Assembly: GCA_907163375.1 (NCBI GenBank)
Contig: CAJQUW010008706.1
Span: 248,001-312,000, forward strand
Source: Prostheceraeus crozeri
Lineage: Eukaryota; Platyhelminthes; Polycladida; Euryleptidae
Length of the DNA: 64,000 nt
Direction: 5' to 3'
Position 1 is the first letter of the stretch, and each line of letters opens with the position of its first letter. The position numbers were made by a program, and so were the translations under genes. Positions 57,012-64,000 of this stretch are shown one piece after another. The notes below the pieces were generated by a model. The model did no database searches and was not told the DNA's origin. It worked only from the letters and a program-made list of their open reading frames with translations.

Positions 57012-57228
57012 CAGTCTATCATTTTTGAAGATTCGTACCAGCAGTTACAATTTGTGTTATGAACCCGAACTTTTTCCTGCAGCTCTCATTAGTTGTTGGT
57101 TACCTGTGCATGTGGCAATCTTTCATAATAGTAAAGTGATCATTACTGGACTAAAATCTCATGTACAAGCAAATGTGATCCTAGACTATCTCATTGAGTA
57201 TGTACGTACCCAGCGGATTGTAAAATAA
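56683..57228 (+). CDS. TATA-binding-protein-like protein
   Basis: 181 residues, the size of a bare TBP core, starting at MKRHRYTIVNILRRF. It has two direct repeats as in TBP. Repeat 1 has IVNI, KIDLTTL, NSKYYPGRP and LQLFPNGTVQILGA (TBP: NAEYNPKRF, LIFSSGKMVCTGA). Repeat 2 has CYEPELFPAALI and AIFHNSKVIITGLK (TBP: YEPELFPGLI, LIFVSGKVVLTGAK). By this alignment three of the four intercalating Phe are kept. It would bind TATA DNA in the minor groove and could direct transcription of the element's TATA-driven genes. An in-frame upstream extension to 56539 has no ATG-supported match and is excluded. Confidence 0.8.
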   Translation: MKRHRYTIVNILRRFRLYTKIDLTTLHQQLPNSKYYPGRPQMLVVKMNNSRNLQLFPNGTVQILGALSHSSAQSMRLELQRLLRRIWKRERCVMSNLTVDNMVISTQLSDSLSFLKIRTSSYNLCYEPELFPAALISCWLPVHVAIFHNSKVIITGLKSHVQANVILDYLIEYVRTQRIVK

Positions 57229-57257
57229 AAAACAATTTTTCCAACATGATGTTTTTA
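57225..57257. terminator. compact convergent poly(A) signals
   Basis: An AAAATAAAA run at the TBP-like stop and TTTTTATTT (minus AATAAA) just before the protease stop at 57255 place the two convergent genes' 3' ends within about 30 bp. Confidence 0.5.
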
Positions 57258-57716
57258 TTTCAAATCATGATAGAACTTACAAATCATTTTTTCATTAGAG
57301 GATGGATTACATGAAAAGTTTTGAATAATAGATGCAAATCGAGATACATGTAAACGTTTTAAGATGAAGTACAGTACAAAAGCACCACACGTTGATGAAA
57401 GTGGATGTTGTAGTATGCGTTCATTTCGCTGATATTGACGCGTATGTTTTCTCAACCACTGCTGTGTTGGTATATTTGGAGGTTGAGCAAGAGAGTCAAA
57501 TAGTTCACCACGTCGGTCTTCTCCAATAAAGATCGCTTTCCAATGCTCACCGCCTAAATTCTGCGAATGAGTGCTTAGCACAATAAAGATGGGATAGTGA
57601 TTTACTGCAGGTGGTAAGGTATCGAGTGAATAGACATTATCGAAAGCTTTCAACGTCGCTTCGTCTGCATTACGCTGCACTTTAGTCTTAATATCGTCAG
57701 CAGTCAACCAACTCAT
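57255..57716 (-). CDS. adenain-like cysteine protease
   Basis: A 153-residue protease of the adenovirus-protease/ULP1 fold, which matures virion proteins. The catalytic triad is visible: His58 in GGEHWKAIF, Asp74 in ELFDSLA and Cys110 in SSTCGAFVLYF. Size and motif spacing are those of Polinton proteases. The start codon overlaps the major capsid stop by one base, so the two are probably translated or transcribed as a unit. Confidence 0.88.
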   Translation of the reverse strand: MSWLTADDIKTKVQRNADEATLKAFDNVYSLDTLPPAVNHYPIFIVLSTHSQNLGGEHWKAIFIGEDRRGELFDSLAQPPNIPTQQWLRKHTRQYQRNERILQHPLSSTCGAFVLYFILKRLHVSRFASIIQNFSCNPSSNEKMICKFYHDLK

Positions 57717-58993
57717 TAACGATTATACTGAAGAATCACGTCACGATACTTTGTAATTTCAATGTTTGAATCGAAGACTGCATAAATTAATACATTGATC
57801 GTCTCAGGTAGTGTTCTTTTGAACGTCAAATCCAAACGAATATTATGAGGCACGTTCGCTTGACGATAGGGTGCACTAATATCGCTGTCAGCAGTCAAAT
57901 CAAATGCATAAATAGTATATCCACTCTTAAACTCTTTCATAGTCAGTCCGTTGGTGTCATCCGTATTGTAAAAGCCAAAGACATCCATAAAATCAACATA
58001 ACTGCGCATAAATTGATCCGCAGCAAAATCTGGTTTGTAGGGTGGACCAGGATGACTCACACCATTTACACGTAAAGCAATTTCACTTAACTGATTGTGT
58101 TTAAAATTGAAAGGATTCTTCTTTATATTACCATTAAATGCGTCATTTTCAACCATTGCCACCATGAGGAGCTTCGGTGCTTCCGATGGAAAGAGGCCAT
58201 CTTTCATGAAACTCTTTTGATCTTTAGGAATTGTAAAGGTGAGAAGCTTTGTATGCTGAACGGGGTAAATGGCATTTTGGCGGTTAAGACCTTCAGCATG
58301 TCCTCTAATGACACTTGGATTCGGTATTACTCGACGAATGTAAAGTGCAATATCTTCCACATGAATTCTAAAATTGTCAACTTTAGCAAATGCATTCAGC
58401 GCAAATTCAGGCTTATTCAATGTCAGCTTGAGTCGCATGCTTGTATTACAGAGTAAAAACTTTGACTGTCTAAAGAAGTCTAAATTTAGCGGACCATATA
58501 GCTGACATACTCTACTATCTTTAATCATAGCAGATCGCTTTACAAAGCCACTGTTTGTTTCAACATCAAATTTTCCTGCTTCATCTCTGTACCATCCCAT
58601 GGCTTCCATATGACTTTTTTGTGCTGCTGGATGAAACTGTGATACATGATTGAAATATGATTTATAGGGATAATCGCTTTGACCACCTTCCACCTGCTGC
58701 TCTCCAATCGTTATAGAAACATCACGAAGTAATGTAGTCAATGGTAAATTGTTCAGCCCAACTTTATGTGCATCGTCAATAGCAGTTCCATCTGCTTGCT
58801 GAATTCTAAACCTCAAATCAAGCATCGCATAACTCAAATCTATGTAGTCATCACTACCACCAGGAATAACAAATTCAATGGGGCCAGCATTCTCAGCTGT
58901 TCGAGGATGATAATCTACAATACTTGAACTAAGAATATCTGTCTGTATGGCTTGTTGATCGAACAAACAAAAACCAGAAGTTTTACACTCCAT
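57716..58993 (-). CDS. major capsid protein (double jelly roll, F54H12.2-like)
   Basis: 425 residues matching the family annotated in many invertebrates as F54H12.2-like, which belongs to Maverick/Polinton elements. Landmarks are AGPIEFVIPGGSDDYIDL near the N-terminus, LPLTTLLRDVSITIGEQQV, GPLNLDFFRQSKFLL, NDAFNGNIKKNPFNFKHNQ, and a C-terminal GYTIYAFDLTADSD then TINVLIYAVFDSNIEI. The double jelly-roll fold is family knowledge. It lies between the protease and the core protein, as expected of a virion module, and is intact in frame. Confidence 0.82.
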   Translation of the reverse strand: MECKTSGFCLFDQQAIQTDILSSSIVDYHPRTAENAGPIEFVIPGGSDDYIDLSYAMLDLRFRIQQADGTAIDDAHKVGLNNLPLTTLLRDVSITIGEQQVEGGQSDYPYKSYFNHVSQFHPAAQKSHMEAMGWYRDEAGKFDVETNSGFVKRSAMIKDSRVCQLYGPLNLDFFRQSKFLLCNTSMRLKLTLNKPEFALNAFAKVDNFRIHVEDIALYIRRVIPNPSVIRGHAEGLNRQNAIYPVQHTKLLTFTIPKDQKSFMKDGLFPSEAPKLLMVAMVENDAFNGNIKKNPFNFKHNQLSEIALRVNGVSHPGPPYKPDFAADQFMRSYVDFMDVFGFYNTDDTNGLTMKEFKSGYTIYAFDLTADSDISAPYRQANVPHNIRLDLTFKRTLPETINVLIYAVFDSNIEITKYRDVILQYNR

Positions 58994-58995
58994 GA

Positions 58996-59451
58996 TTAGA
59001 AGTTATAGCAGCGTCGTCGTTTAGCGCCTGATGAATGATTAGAGCCTCTGCGACGTTTGCGTGAATGCCTTTTGACTGAAGATCGCACCTTACCAGCTCC
59101 GCGATGTTTCCTCCTTCCTTCTTTCATTCGTTTAGGTGGTTTCTTTCCTTGAGTAACACCAGCAAAGGTCTGCTTCAATGTTTTTAAACCGCGTTCTTTC
59201 CCACGATTCAACAAACTGCTCTTGAAACTTCTACCTCTGGAAAGATCACTAGCAACATCACCAGCAAAGCCAACGGCATTACTTAAAACATTTCGTTTTA
59301 AAGATCTACCGACATTGGATATGAGAGGTGCTACAACAGATTTCAGTGCACCAAGTATGCTACCTCCACGTTGGCGGCGAGCGCCGATGTAAATTTGTCC
59401 TCCACCACTTACATAGGAGGGTCGTGAATAAAATGAGGCAGTTGGATTCAT
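58996..59451 (-). CDS. basic core / pX-like virion protein
   Basis: 151 residues: an N-terminal GGGQIYIGARRQRGGSILG with a hydrophobic helix (ALKSVVAPLISNVG), then a very basic C-terminus (RSSVKRHSRKRRRG). The arrangement resembles adenovirus core or pVI-type proteins and similar Polinton proteins that bind DNA or membranes. It starts at ATG 59451 and stops two bases before the major capsid ATG. Confidence 0.65.
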   Translation of the reverse strand: MNPTASFYSRPSYVSGGGQIYIGARRQRGGSILGALKSVVAPLISNVGRSLKRNVLSNAVGFAGDVASDLSRGRSFKSSLLNRGKERGLKTLKQTFAGVTQGKKPPKRMKEGRRKHRGAGKVRSSVKRHSRKRRRGSNHSSGAKRRRCYNF

Positions 59452-59492
59452 AGCTCAAACCCTAAACATTGTTAGTTACAACTTTGCATGAA

Positions 59493-60713
59493 TCACTGTC
59501 GATCACTTAGATGAAAGATGTCGGCACGACGCATCCAAGAGTTCATACTTGAAGGATAACCAGTCCATTTAACAAGACACCATTCTTCACCTTGCCGTTT
59601 TTTACATCGAATGATTTTCTCTACCAAATATGTTTCACTTTCAGTGACTACCTCAATCTCATCGCGGTAAAAGCTACCCTCAATTTCTTCATTATCGTAA
59701 TCTTTCAACTTGTAGGAGGTCGGAGAGTCTTTTTGATTAATCCTTGATACTGTAAATACCTCCTCTGTCCAATTCGGAAGGTACCCTTTAGCAAAAACAC
59801 TTTTCACTTTTGAGATACGAACTTTATCACCAATTTTCACATCACTTTTCACATGAGTGCGTTTACGTTGGAATGATTCGTGCACTTTATCTACATTGTC
59901 AGCATTTACATCTACTGGTCTGAGTCCAATAGAACGATGGATAGAGTGATTGTAGGCATGGAGTGTATCTTGTAGAACCTTTGTCCAATTTTGTGTCAAG
60001 TTGGCAGTAAAATGTCGCCATAAGCGATTTTTTCATGTGCGATTAAAACGTTCAACGAGTGCAGCTTTATAAGCACTCTTTACACTAAACAACTCAATGT
60101 CATGCCTCTCAAATAATCTTGTCACATGCTGATTTTCAAACTCTTTTCCTTGATCACTCTGAATTCTTTTTGGAATGCGACCTTCTCGAAAAATTGTTTG
60201 GAATGCTTTTGCTACTCCTTTCCCTTCTTTAGTTTTTAAAGGTTGAGCCCACGCATAACGCGAGAAAATATCAATGACGGTTAAAATAAAATTATTGCCC
60301 GAGTTATGTTTTGAAATGGAGGCAACATCACACAAATCTGCTTGCCACTCTTCATCGATGTCATGAACAATATAATGGCGGGTGCGGTACTTCTTTTTCG
60401 CTTGTTTGTGGAGTGTATAGGTAGCCTGACCCTTTAACCATCGTTTCACTTGTGATTGTGGAAGACCACTCGCTTTTGATAATTTCTTGATAGATGCAAA
60501 TCCTGCCGGATGTTTTACATCATAATAGATTGACTTCAAACGTTCAGTCGATGACGACTGACTCTTTTTCCTCCTTCTCATCTTTTTGTTTTCTTGCCTT
60601 TCTACATTTACAACAACTGCAGCATTTAGCTTTAGCGGTTTTGCGATCGTGTTCACATTGCTTAGGGGTTTCATTATGAGCGCTGGCGCAGCAAGTGCAA
60701 GTGACAACGACAT
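59493..60713 (-). CDS. retroviral-type integrase with chromodomain
   Basis: Inserts the element into the chromosome. An N-terminal HTH-like part (SKASGLPQSQVKRWLKG) precedes the rve catalytic core with its Asp in WQADLCDV, Asp in QSDQGKEF and Glu in ALVERFNRT, then an SH3-like segment (VKIGDKVRISKVK) and a C-terminal chromodomain (YLVEKIIRCKKR, WCLVKWTGYPSSMNSW). This order is diagnostic for Polinton integrases and distinguishes the element from adenoviruses. Confidence 0.9.
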
Positions 60714-60759
60714 TCACCTCTGGCGGCTCATTACATGGCAAGCAACACATCTGCTTCAT
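60544..60759 (-). CDS. possible Cys-rich small protein overlapping integrase start
   Basis: 71 residues from an ATG with four Cys pairs or clusters (CCLPC, CTCCAS, CCSCCKC) and a Lys/Glu-rich tail. It lies over the low-complexity N-terminal region of the integrase frame. Clustered Cys suggest a zinc-binding protein, and the integrase may really start further in, at about MRRRKKS. Alternatively it is a chance frame. Confidence 0.35.
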   Translation of the reverse strand: MKQMCCLPCNEPPEVNVVVTCTCCASAHNETPKQCEHDRKTAKAKCCSCCKCRKARKQKDEKEEKESVVID

Positions 60760-60760
60760 A

Positions 60761-61453
60761 TTAATAGTCTGAGAACATGTATTTCCTAGGAGGAGCTGTT
60801 TTACGTTTTCCTTTTACTAGTTTTAGTGGTGATGTAGATCTACGTCGAGTTCTTCCTCTTGTTTGCTTAGTGAGTGTGGGAGGGGATGTAGCAGGTGACG
60901 TCTTAAACCAATTTGTTGGCATTTTCATCGCCTGAAGCATTGGAGCAGTAGCCACTGTTGAATCAAGTCCTTTCAATGTCTCATTATTTAAAGCAAATTT
61001 TGGCACATTATGCTTTTTCAATAGTTTAAGAAAGTATGACCAACCAGGTGGAACATAGCCCTGACGGCGCTTTCTACGTGTCGCATACTGAATCAAGTCT
61101 TCATAACGTGAAGCATCAATCACTTTATTTTCATCTGTAATGATTTCTCCTCTTTCATTTACATTGAGATGGGGTTCAATACTCTTGAAAAGAGATATGG
61201 CATGTGCGCGAGATGCTAAAAGTGTAGCAGTCGATACAGAGTCACGCATCTTATTCTTCAAGTTTTTCAATTGCTCAACAGTTTCCGATTGTAATAATAC
61301 AGCACGATGTGGATCTTTGATGTGAACATTTTGCTGATAATCTATTTCTTTCCTATACATTTGATTTGCAAGAGGTTGCTTTACTTGCTGCATGGCAGTC
61401 AATTGTACATATTCATCCTGAGGAATAACAATCATGCGAGAATAAGAACTCAT
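60761..61453 (-). CDS. conserved Polinton virion-associated protein
   Basis: 230 residues from ATG 61453. A helical N-terminal half is followed by GYVPPGWSYFLKLLKKHNVP, a block I associate with proteins found beside Polinton ATPases, and then a basic Ser/Thr/Pro tail (RGRTRRRSTSPLKLVKGKRK). No enzyme motif is visible. Position between ATPase and integrase and the basic tail suggest a structural or DNA-binding role. Confidence 0.5.
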   Translation of the reverse strand: MSSYSRMIVIPQDEYVQLTAMQQVKQPLANQMYRKEIDYQQNVHIKDPHRAVLLQSETVEQLKNLKNKMRDSVSTATLLASRAHAISLFKSIEPHLNVNERGEIITDENKVIDASRYEDLIQYATRRKRRQGYVPPGWSYFLKLLKKHNVPKFALNNETLKGLDSTVATAPMLQAMKMPTNWFKTSPATSPPTLTKQTRGRTRRRSTSPLKLVKGKRKTAPPRKYMFSDY

Positions 61454-62067
61454 GGTTTGTAGATAATCATGGGAGTTTTCAAAATATCACTTCGAAATCT
61501 AAATTCTTCCGGACACTCTTGCGTAAAGTCAATGAATAAGTAACCGTATGGTTTTTCAGTAGCTGCTTGAAAAATTTCAATTAAGGCTTTTGATCCTCTG
61601 GGTGCAACTTGTCGCGCTAAAATTTCAAATTGACTTTTATCTCGCGGATTCTTGAAAATAGCATAATAGTGTGTATTCAGGTTTCGTGTACGAGCTTTTT
61701 TTCCATCAGGAAACAAATTTTGTGTGATATAGATGATAAAACACCTTTTATGATGTGCTGCACGAGTGAACATATCTGTAACATCTTTGAATTCTTACTT
61801 TCTTTTAATAAATCATCCAATACAACAACATCATTAGACTGAAGTTTATCCACTGGAATAATTCCTTCATGTCGAATAAAGTTGCGACTTTGCAATTCCT
61901 GAAACAACGACGGTTGATAAATACCATAACACCAAATCACTCGATTGATAGGTTCCTTAAACAACTCCCTTCTTTTATCCAATAAATTCAGCGTGAAAAA
62001 CAGTTTTACCTGCATGAGATGGACCTGATACAGTCAGAACTTTATCACATTGAAGTCTGAAATCCAT
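61450..62067 (-). CDS. genome-packaging ATPase (FtsK/HerA type)
   Basis: Pumps the element DNA into capsids. From ATG 62067 the P-loop reads SGPSHAGKT (near 62020-62040), the Walker B is NDVVVLDDLL (near 61820-61840), and FIIYITQNLF, followed by a basic NLNTHYYAIFKNPRD segment, is the expected sensor region. Motif order and size of about 200 residues fit Polinton ATPases. Confidence 0.8.
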
Positions 62068-62098
62068 TTTATTACTTTGAGATTCAACATTTGCATAA

Positions 62099-62455
62099 TT
62101 AACGCTTAGAGCCAAAGATATTACCCAATAGGTTGCCCACGGCAGGAGCTATCATTGGAAGTATTGCTGAAAGGAAACCACCCTTTTGTGTTAGAGTTTT
62201 CCTCTTTCTTTGAAGGGCGACTTTAGGATTGGAGATGAAACGCAATTTCGTAGCATATCGCTTAAGTAACTTTCGTTGTTTTGGCGCTAATTTCTTCGTC
62301 CTTAACTTCCTCACATGAGAAATAATTTCACGGATGAATTTATCATTAGCATGTCGTATAGCATTGTATCGCTGATTTGCTTTCATTCGTCGGAGAGCTT
62401 GAATGGCTGAAGAAAACTTTTGACTTTTACGTTTCGCCATTTTACGTTTCGCCAT
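62099..62455 (-). CDS. small basic protein with hydrophobic GGF tail
   Basis: 118 residues: a Lys/Arg-rich body (FIREIISHVRKLRTKKLAP, LLKRYATKLRFISNPKV) and a C-terminal QKGGFLSAILPMIAPAVG membrane-active-looking helix. This combination recurs in Polinton/adintovirus-like elements and many invertebrate hypothetical proteins. It may act in membrane penetration or as a core protein; role inferred. Confidence 0.6.
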   Translation of the reverse strand: MAKRKMAKRKSQKFSSAIQALRRMKANQRYNAIRHANDKFIREIISHVRKLRTKKLAPKQRKLLKRYATKLRFISNPKVALQRKRKTLTQKGGFLSAILPMIAPAVGNLLGNIFGSKR

Positions 62456-62505
62456 TTTCCGTGTTAGTCTTTGCTAAACCTATCTTTACCACATTTGCAT
62501 AGGTA

Positions 62506-62829
62506 CTAACTATTGCAACATAAGTGACACTCGAAATGAGCAATGTCACATTGGCTACATTTGCAAAGTTGAATGCAATTACGTATGAAACAGCGTTGAC
62601 AAAAAGCATGCTTACATCTCTTGAAGATGCGCTTTTCATTTCCATCCTTTCGCTTACATACATCACAGCACATAGTTTCACCGTTACTGATGTCTATAGC
62701 AAGTCTTTTTGAAGATATGAATTTGCTAGCCTTTTCTAAATAATAGACACATGTACAGAAGGAATATACTTCGAGAGTGAGCAGACATAGCTCGAAAACC
62801 AGTTGTGCTACAATCAAGTACCACTGCAT
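62506..62829 (-). CDS. membrane-anchored RING-like protein
   Basis: From ATG 62829 the protein begins with a hydrophobic segment (QWYLIVAQLVFELCLLTLEV), a signal anchor, and has a Cys/His cluster at its C-terminal half: CCDVCKRKDG, CKHAFCQRCF, CKCSQC and a last pair. Spacing is RING-like (C-x2-C, C-x-H-x2-C-x2-C, C-x2-C). Membrane-bound viral RING proteins often act as ubiquitin ligases; that is inference here. Confidence 0.55.
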   Translation of the reverse strand: MQWYLIVAQLVFELCLLTLEVYSFCTCVYYLEKASKFISSKRLAIDISNGETMCCDVCKRKDGNEKRIFKRCKHAFCQRCFIRNCIQLCKCSQCDIAHFECHLCCNS

Positions 62830-62831
62830 TT

Positions 62832-63242
62832 TCAATTTTTCTTTATGGAAAGTTGAATGTGAATATCTGAAATCGCTTCAATCACTAGACTGCTACCATG
62901 ATGGTTGAATGCGTTAAGACGTTCAGCAATTTTTATCATATGTCTTTTAAAAAATTCTTCGGGGTGATCTACCACTTCCATTGAATAAGAAGCAAAATGG
63001 AAAGAGCGACTTTCCACCTCTTCCTTTCCAAAATGACTAAACTTAATTTTCGCAACTAATCGCGCCATGACAATGCTATCAGAGAATGTATTCATTAACT
63101 CTAGAAATAGAGTGCTAGCATCATCGACCACTGCTTCGATGTCGGTCTCATCTTTATGAAAATTTATCACATAATCTTGAACAGCTCCTTTTAAACTTCG
63201 CCTATGAAAATGTAATGTTCCGCAGTTGTTTGAGAAAGACAT
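62832..63242 (-). CDS. free-standing relative of the pPolB N-terminal domain
   Basis: 136 residues from ATG 63242. RLVAKIKFSHFGKEEVESRS and FHFASYSMEVVD align with YLKLKYIK...ERIQFHVPSSSEVVD near 49460-49570, and SSLVIEAISDIHIQLSI aligns with the polymerase's SALIFDGVDSAIFKISL. It is therefore a stand-alone copy of the domain that precedes the polymerase. Function unknown. Confidence 0.55.
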   Translation of the reverse strand: MSFSNNCGTLHFHRRSLKGAVQDYVINFHKDETDIEAVVDDASTLFLELMNTFSDSIVMARLVAKIKFSHFGKEEVESRSFHFASYSMEVVDHPEEFFKRHMIKIAERLNAFNHHGSSLVIEAISDIHIQLSIKKN

Positions 63243-63517
63243 GATCGCCCTTTAACTAACCCATCCATTGCATGAAAACAACTCTTCTCATAGTAACATT
63301 TATTGAATAACGGTAACAAGCATGCATTATAAATCAATGGTTTGAAAGAGATAAAATAGATACAGCTGGTAACTATCATACAGCGAGCAATGATAACCAT
63401 ATAGGACTTTGGCAGTGCTGAGGTAAGGAGGAAAGAAGCATTGGTTATGAACGTAGCTACTACAACGAACAGACAAAATAGGAACACACAAATCCTTAAA
63501 ACGTTTCGTGACTTCAT
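63191..63517 (-). CDS. possible small membrane protein
   Basis: 108 residues with a signal-like start (NVLRICVFLFCLFVVVATFI) and one or two further hydrophobic stretches. It overlaps the ends of both neighbours in another frame, so it may be a chance frame; the clean signal-like start is the only support. Confidence 0.3.
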   Translation of the reverse strand: MKSRNVLRICVFLFCLFVVVATFITNASFLLTSALPKSYMVIIARCMIVTSCIYFISFKPLIYNACLLPLFNKCYYEKSCFHAMDGLVKGRSCLSQTTAEHYIFIGEV

Positions 63518-63857
63518 GATAATGTTGATTCACTCTACTATCCCAAGGTGGGAGCAAAATATCATTAATGACTAGATTGGGAAATACTTTCCTCTCCTTA
63601 CCAGGATTATTACAAAAGATGCGTATAACATTGAAAGCAGCTAACCATCGTTTAAAGTCAATAAGAAGAGCACTCTCACAAGAAAAGCCATAGTCTTGCA
63701 AATATTTCAGATTAAGTCCATGAATGTGTTTTCTCGCCCATTGATCAACATTGGGATTGCAGTTGGCATGTTGATGATAGACACTGACAATCTGATATGT
63801 CCAATTGTTCATAGCAATAGCACTGAGCTCCTGTACAGGTTCACCCTCACAATCCAT
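63327..63857 (-). CDS. possible DEDD-type exonuclease-like protein
   Basis: 176 residues from ATG 63857. MDCEGEPVQELSAIAM resembles the first exonuclease block (DxE) of RNase-H-fold nucleases seen in Polinton relatives; WARKHIHGLNLKYLQDYG and a later Cys/His-containing C-terminus follow as in those proteins. The second and third acidic blocks are not certain. It is the last gene before the window edge. Confidence 0.4.
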   Translation of the reverse strand: MDCEGEPVQELSAIAMNNWTYQIVSVYHQHANCNPNVDQWARKHIHGLNLKYLQDYGFSCESALLIDFKRWLAAFNVIRIFCNNPGKERKVFPNLVINDILLPPWDSRVNQHYHEVTKRFKDLCVPILSVRCSSYVHNQCFFPPYLSTAKVLYGYHCSLYDSYQLYLFYLFQTIDL

Positions 63858-64000
63858 AAAAATGATGATAGAAGCCTAAAACGGAAATTTACACATCTAA
63901 GGAAACGTTCTATAACATATTACAAAATGAAGAATTACATCGATGCTTTTCACGACAAAATACACAAATGATATGATGGCAACGAAGAAGTAAAATGTAT
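63858..64000. other. window edge inside the Polinton
   Basis: No terminal repeat is visible before the window ends, so the element continues to the right. Confidence 0.5.

Larger units (their letters stand above)
44383..64000. mobile_element. Polinton/Maverick (adintovirus-like) element, right end outside window
   Basis: The full Polinton gene set is present: pPolB, chromodomain integrase, packaging ATPase, adenain-like protease, major capsid and accessory virion genes. The left limit is not proven; the 293-bp array and its fold-back (41690-44185) are the best candidate for the left terminal region, and the right terminal repeat lies beyond the window. The element looks nearly whole with about four breaks in recognised genes, so it is probably a young fossil; it cannot be dated without the second terminal repeat. 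Confidence 0.9.

Overview
The window is animal nuclear DNA: AT-rich, intron-bearing and dense with decayed transposons. Scattered TAGGCCTA and TACATGTA words, together with CR1/L2-type LINEs, a Penelope-like element and a Polinton, suggest a marine invertebrate, with an echinoderm as the best guess. This is an inference from repeat content; no species marker is present.

The left 41 kb is mostly non-coding. One host gene is recognisable, the 3' half of a Cys-loop (nicotinic-receptor-like) ligand-gated channel on the minus strand (exons 20124-20778 and 16961-17331). Around it lie two large 5'-truncated LINEs (10502-12430 and 23068-24660), three smaller LINE scraps, three Tc1/mariner or IS630-type transposase relics, a Penelope-like element whose reverse-transcriptase half is inverted against its GIY-YIG half (35605-37200), and several MITE families, some with target duplications still legible (6802-7102, 8949-9148, 39022-39154).

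From 41.7 to 44.2 kb a GC-rich array of about 293-bp units, each with a long C tract, ends in an inverted repeat. It leads into a Polinton/Maverick (adintovirus-like) element that fills the rest of the window and runs off the right edge. Its genes are a protein-primed type B DNA polymerase (49363-52808), two tandem capsid-type paralogues (52988-55946), an adenain-type protease, a double-jelly-roll major capsid protein, a basic core protein, a chromodomain integrase, a packaging ATPase, a small basic protein with a hydrophobic tail, a membrane RING-like protein, a free-standing relative of the polymerase N-terminal domain and a possible nuclease. It is nearly whole, with about four breaks among recognised genes, so it is probably a fairly young fossil.

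Two features stand out. First, the element carries a TATA-binding-protein-like gene (56683-57228) beside two tandem small paralogues that could also be transcription factors. Second, three small genes at its left end (44.98-47.23 kb) have crisp TATA boxes and are each followed by a near-identical module that begins with a histone-mRNA-type 3' stem-loop and a CAAGA motif. Together these suggest that this lineage of elements brings its own promoter-recognition factor and uses non-polyadenylated, histone-style mRNA 3' ends for part of its genes.
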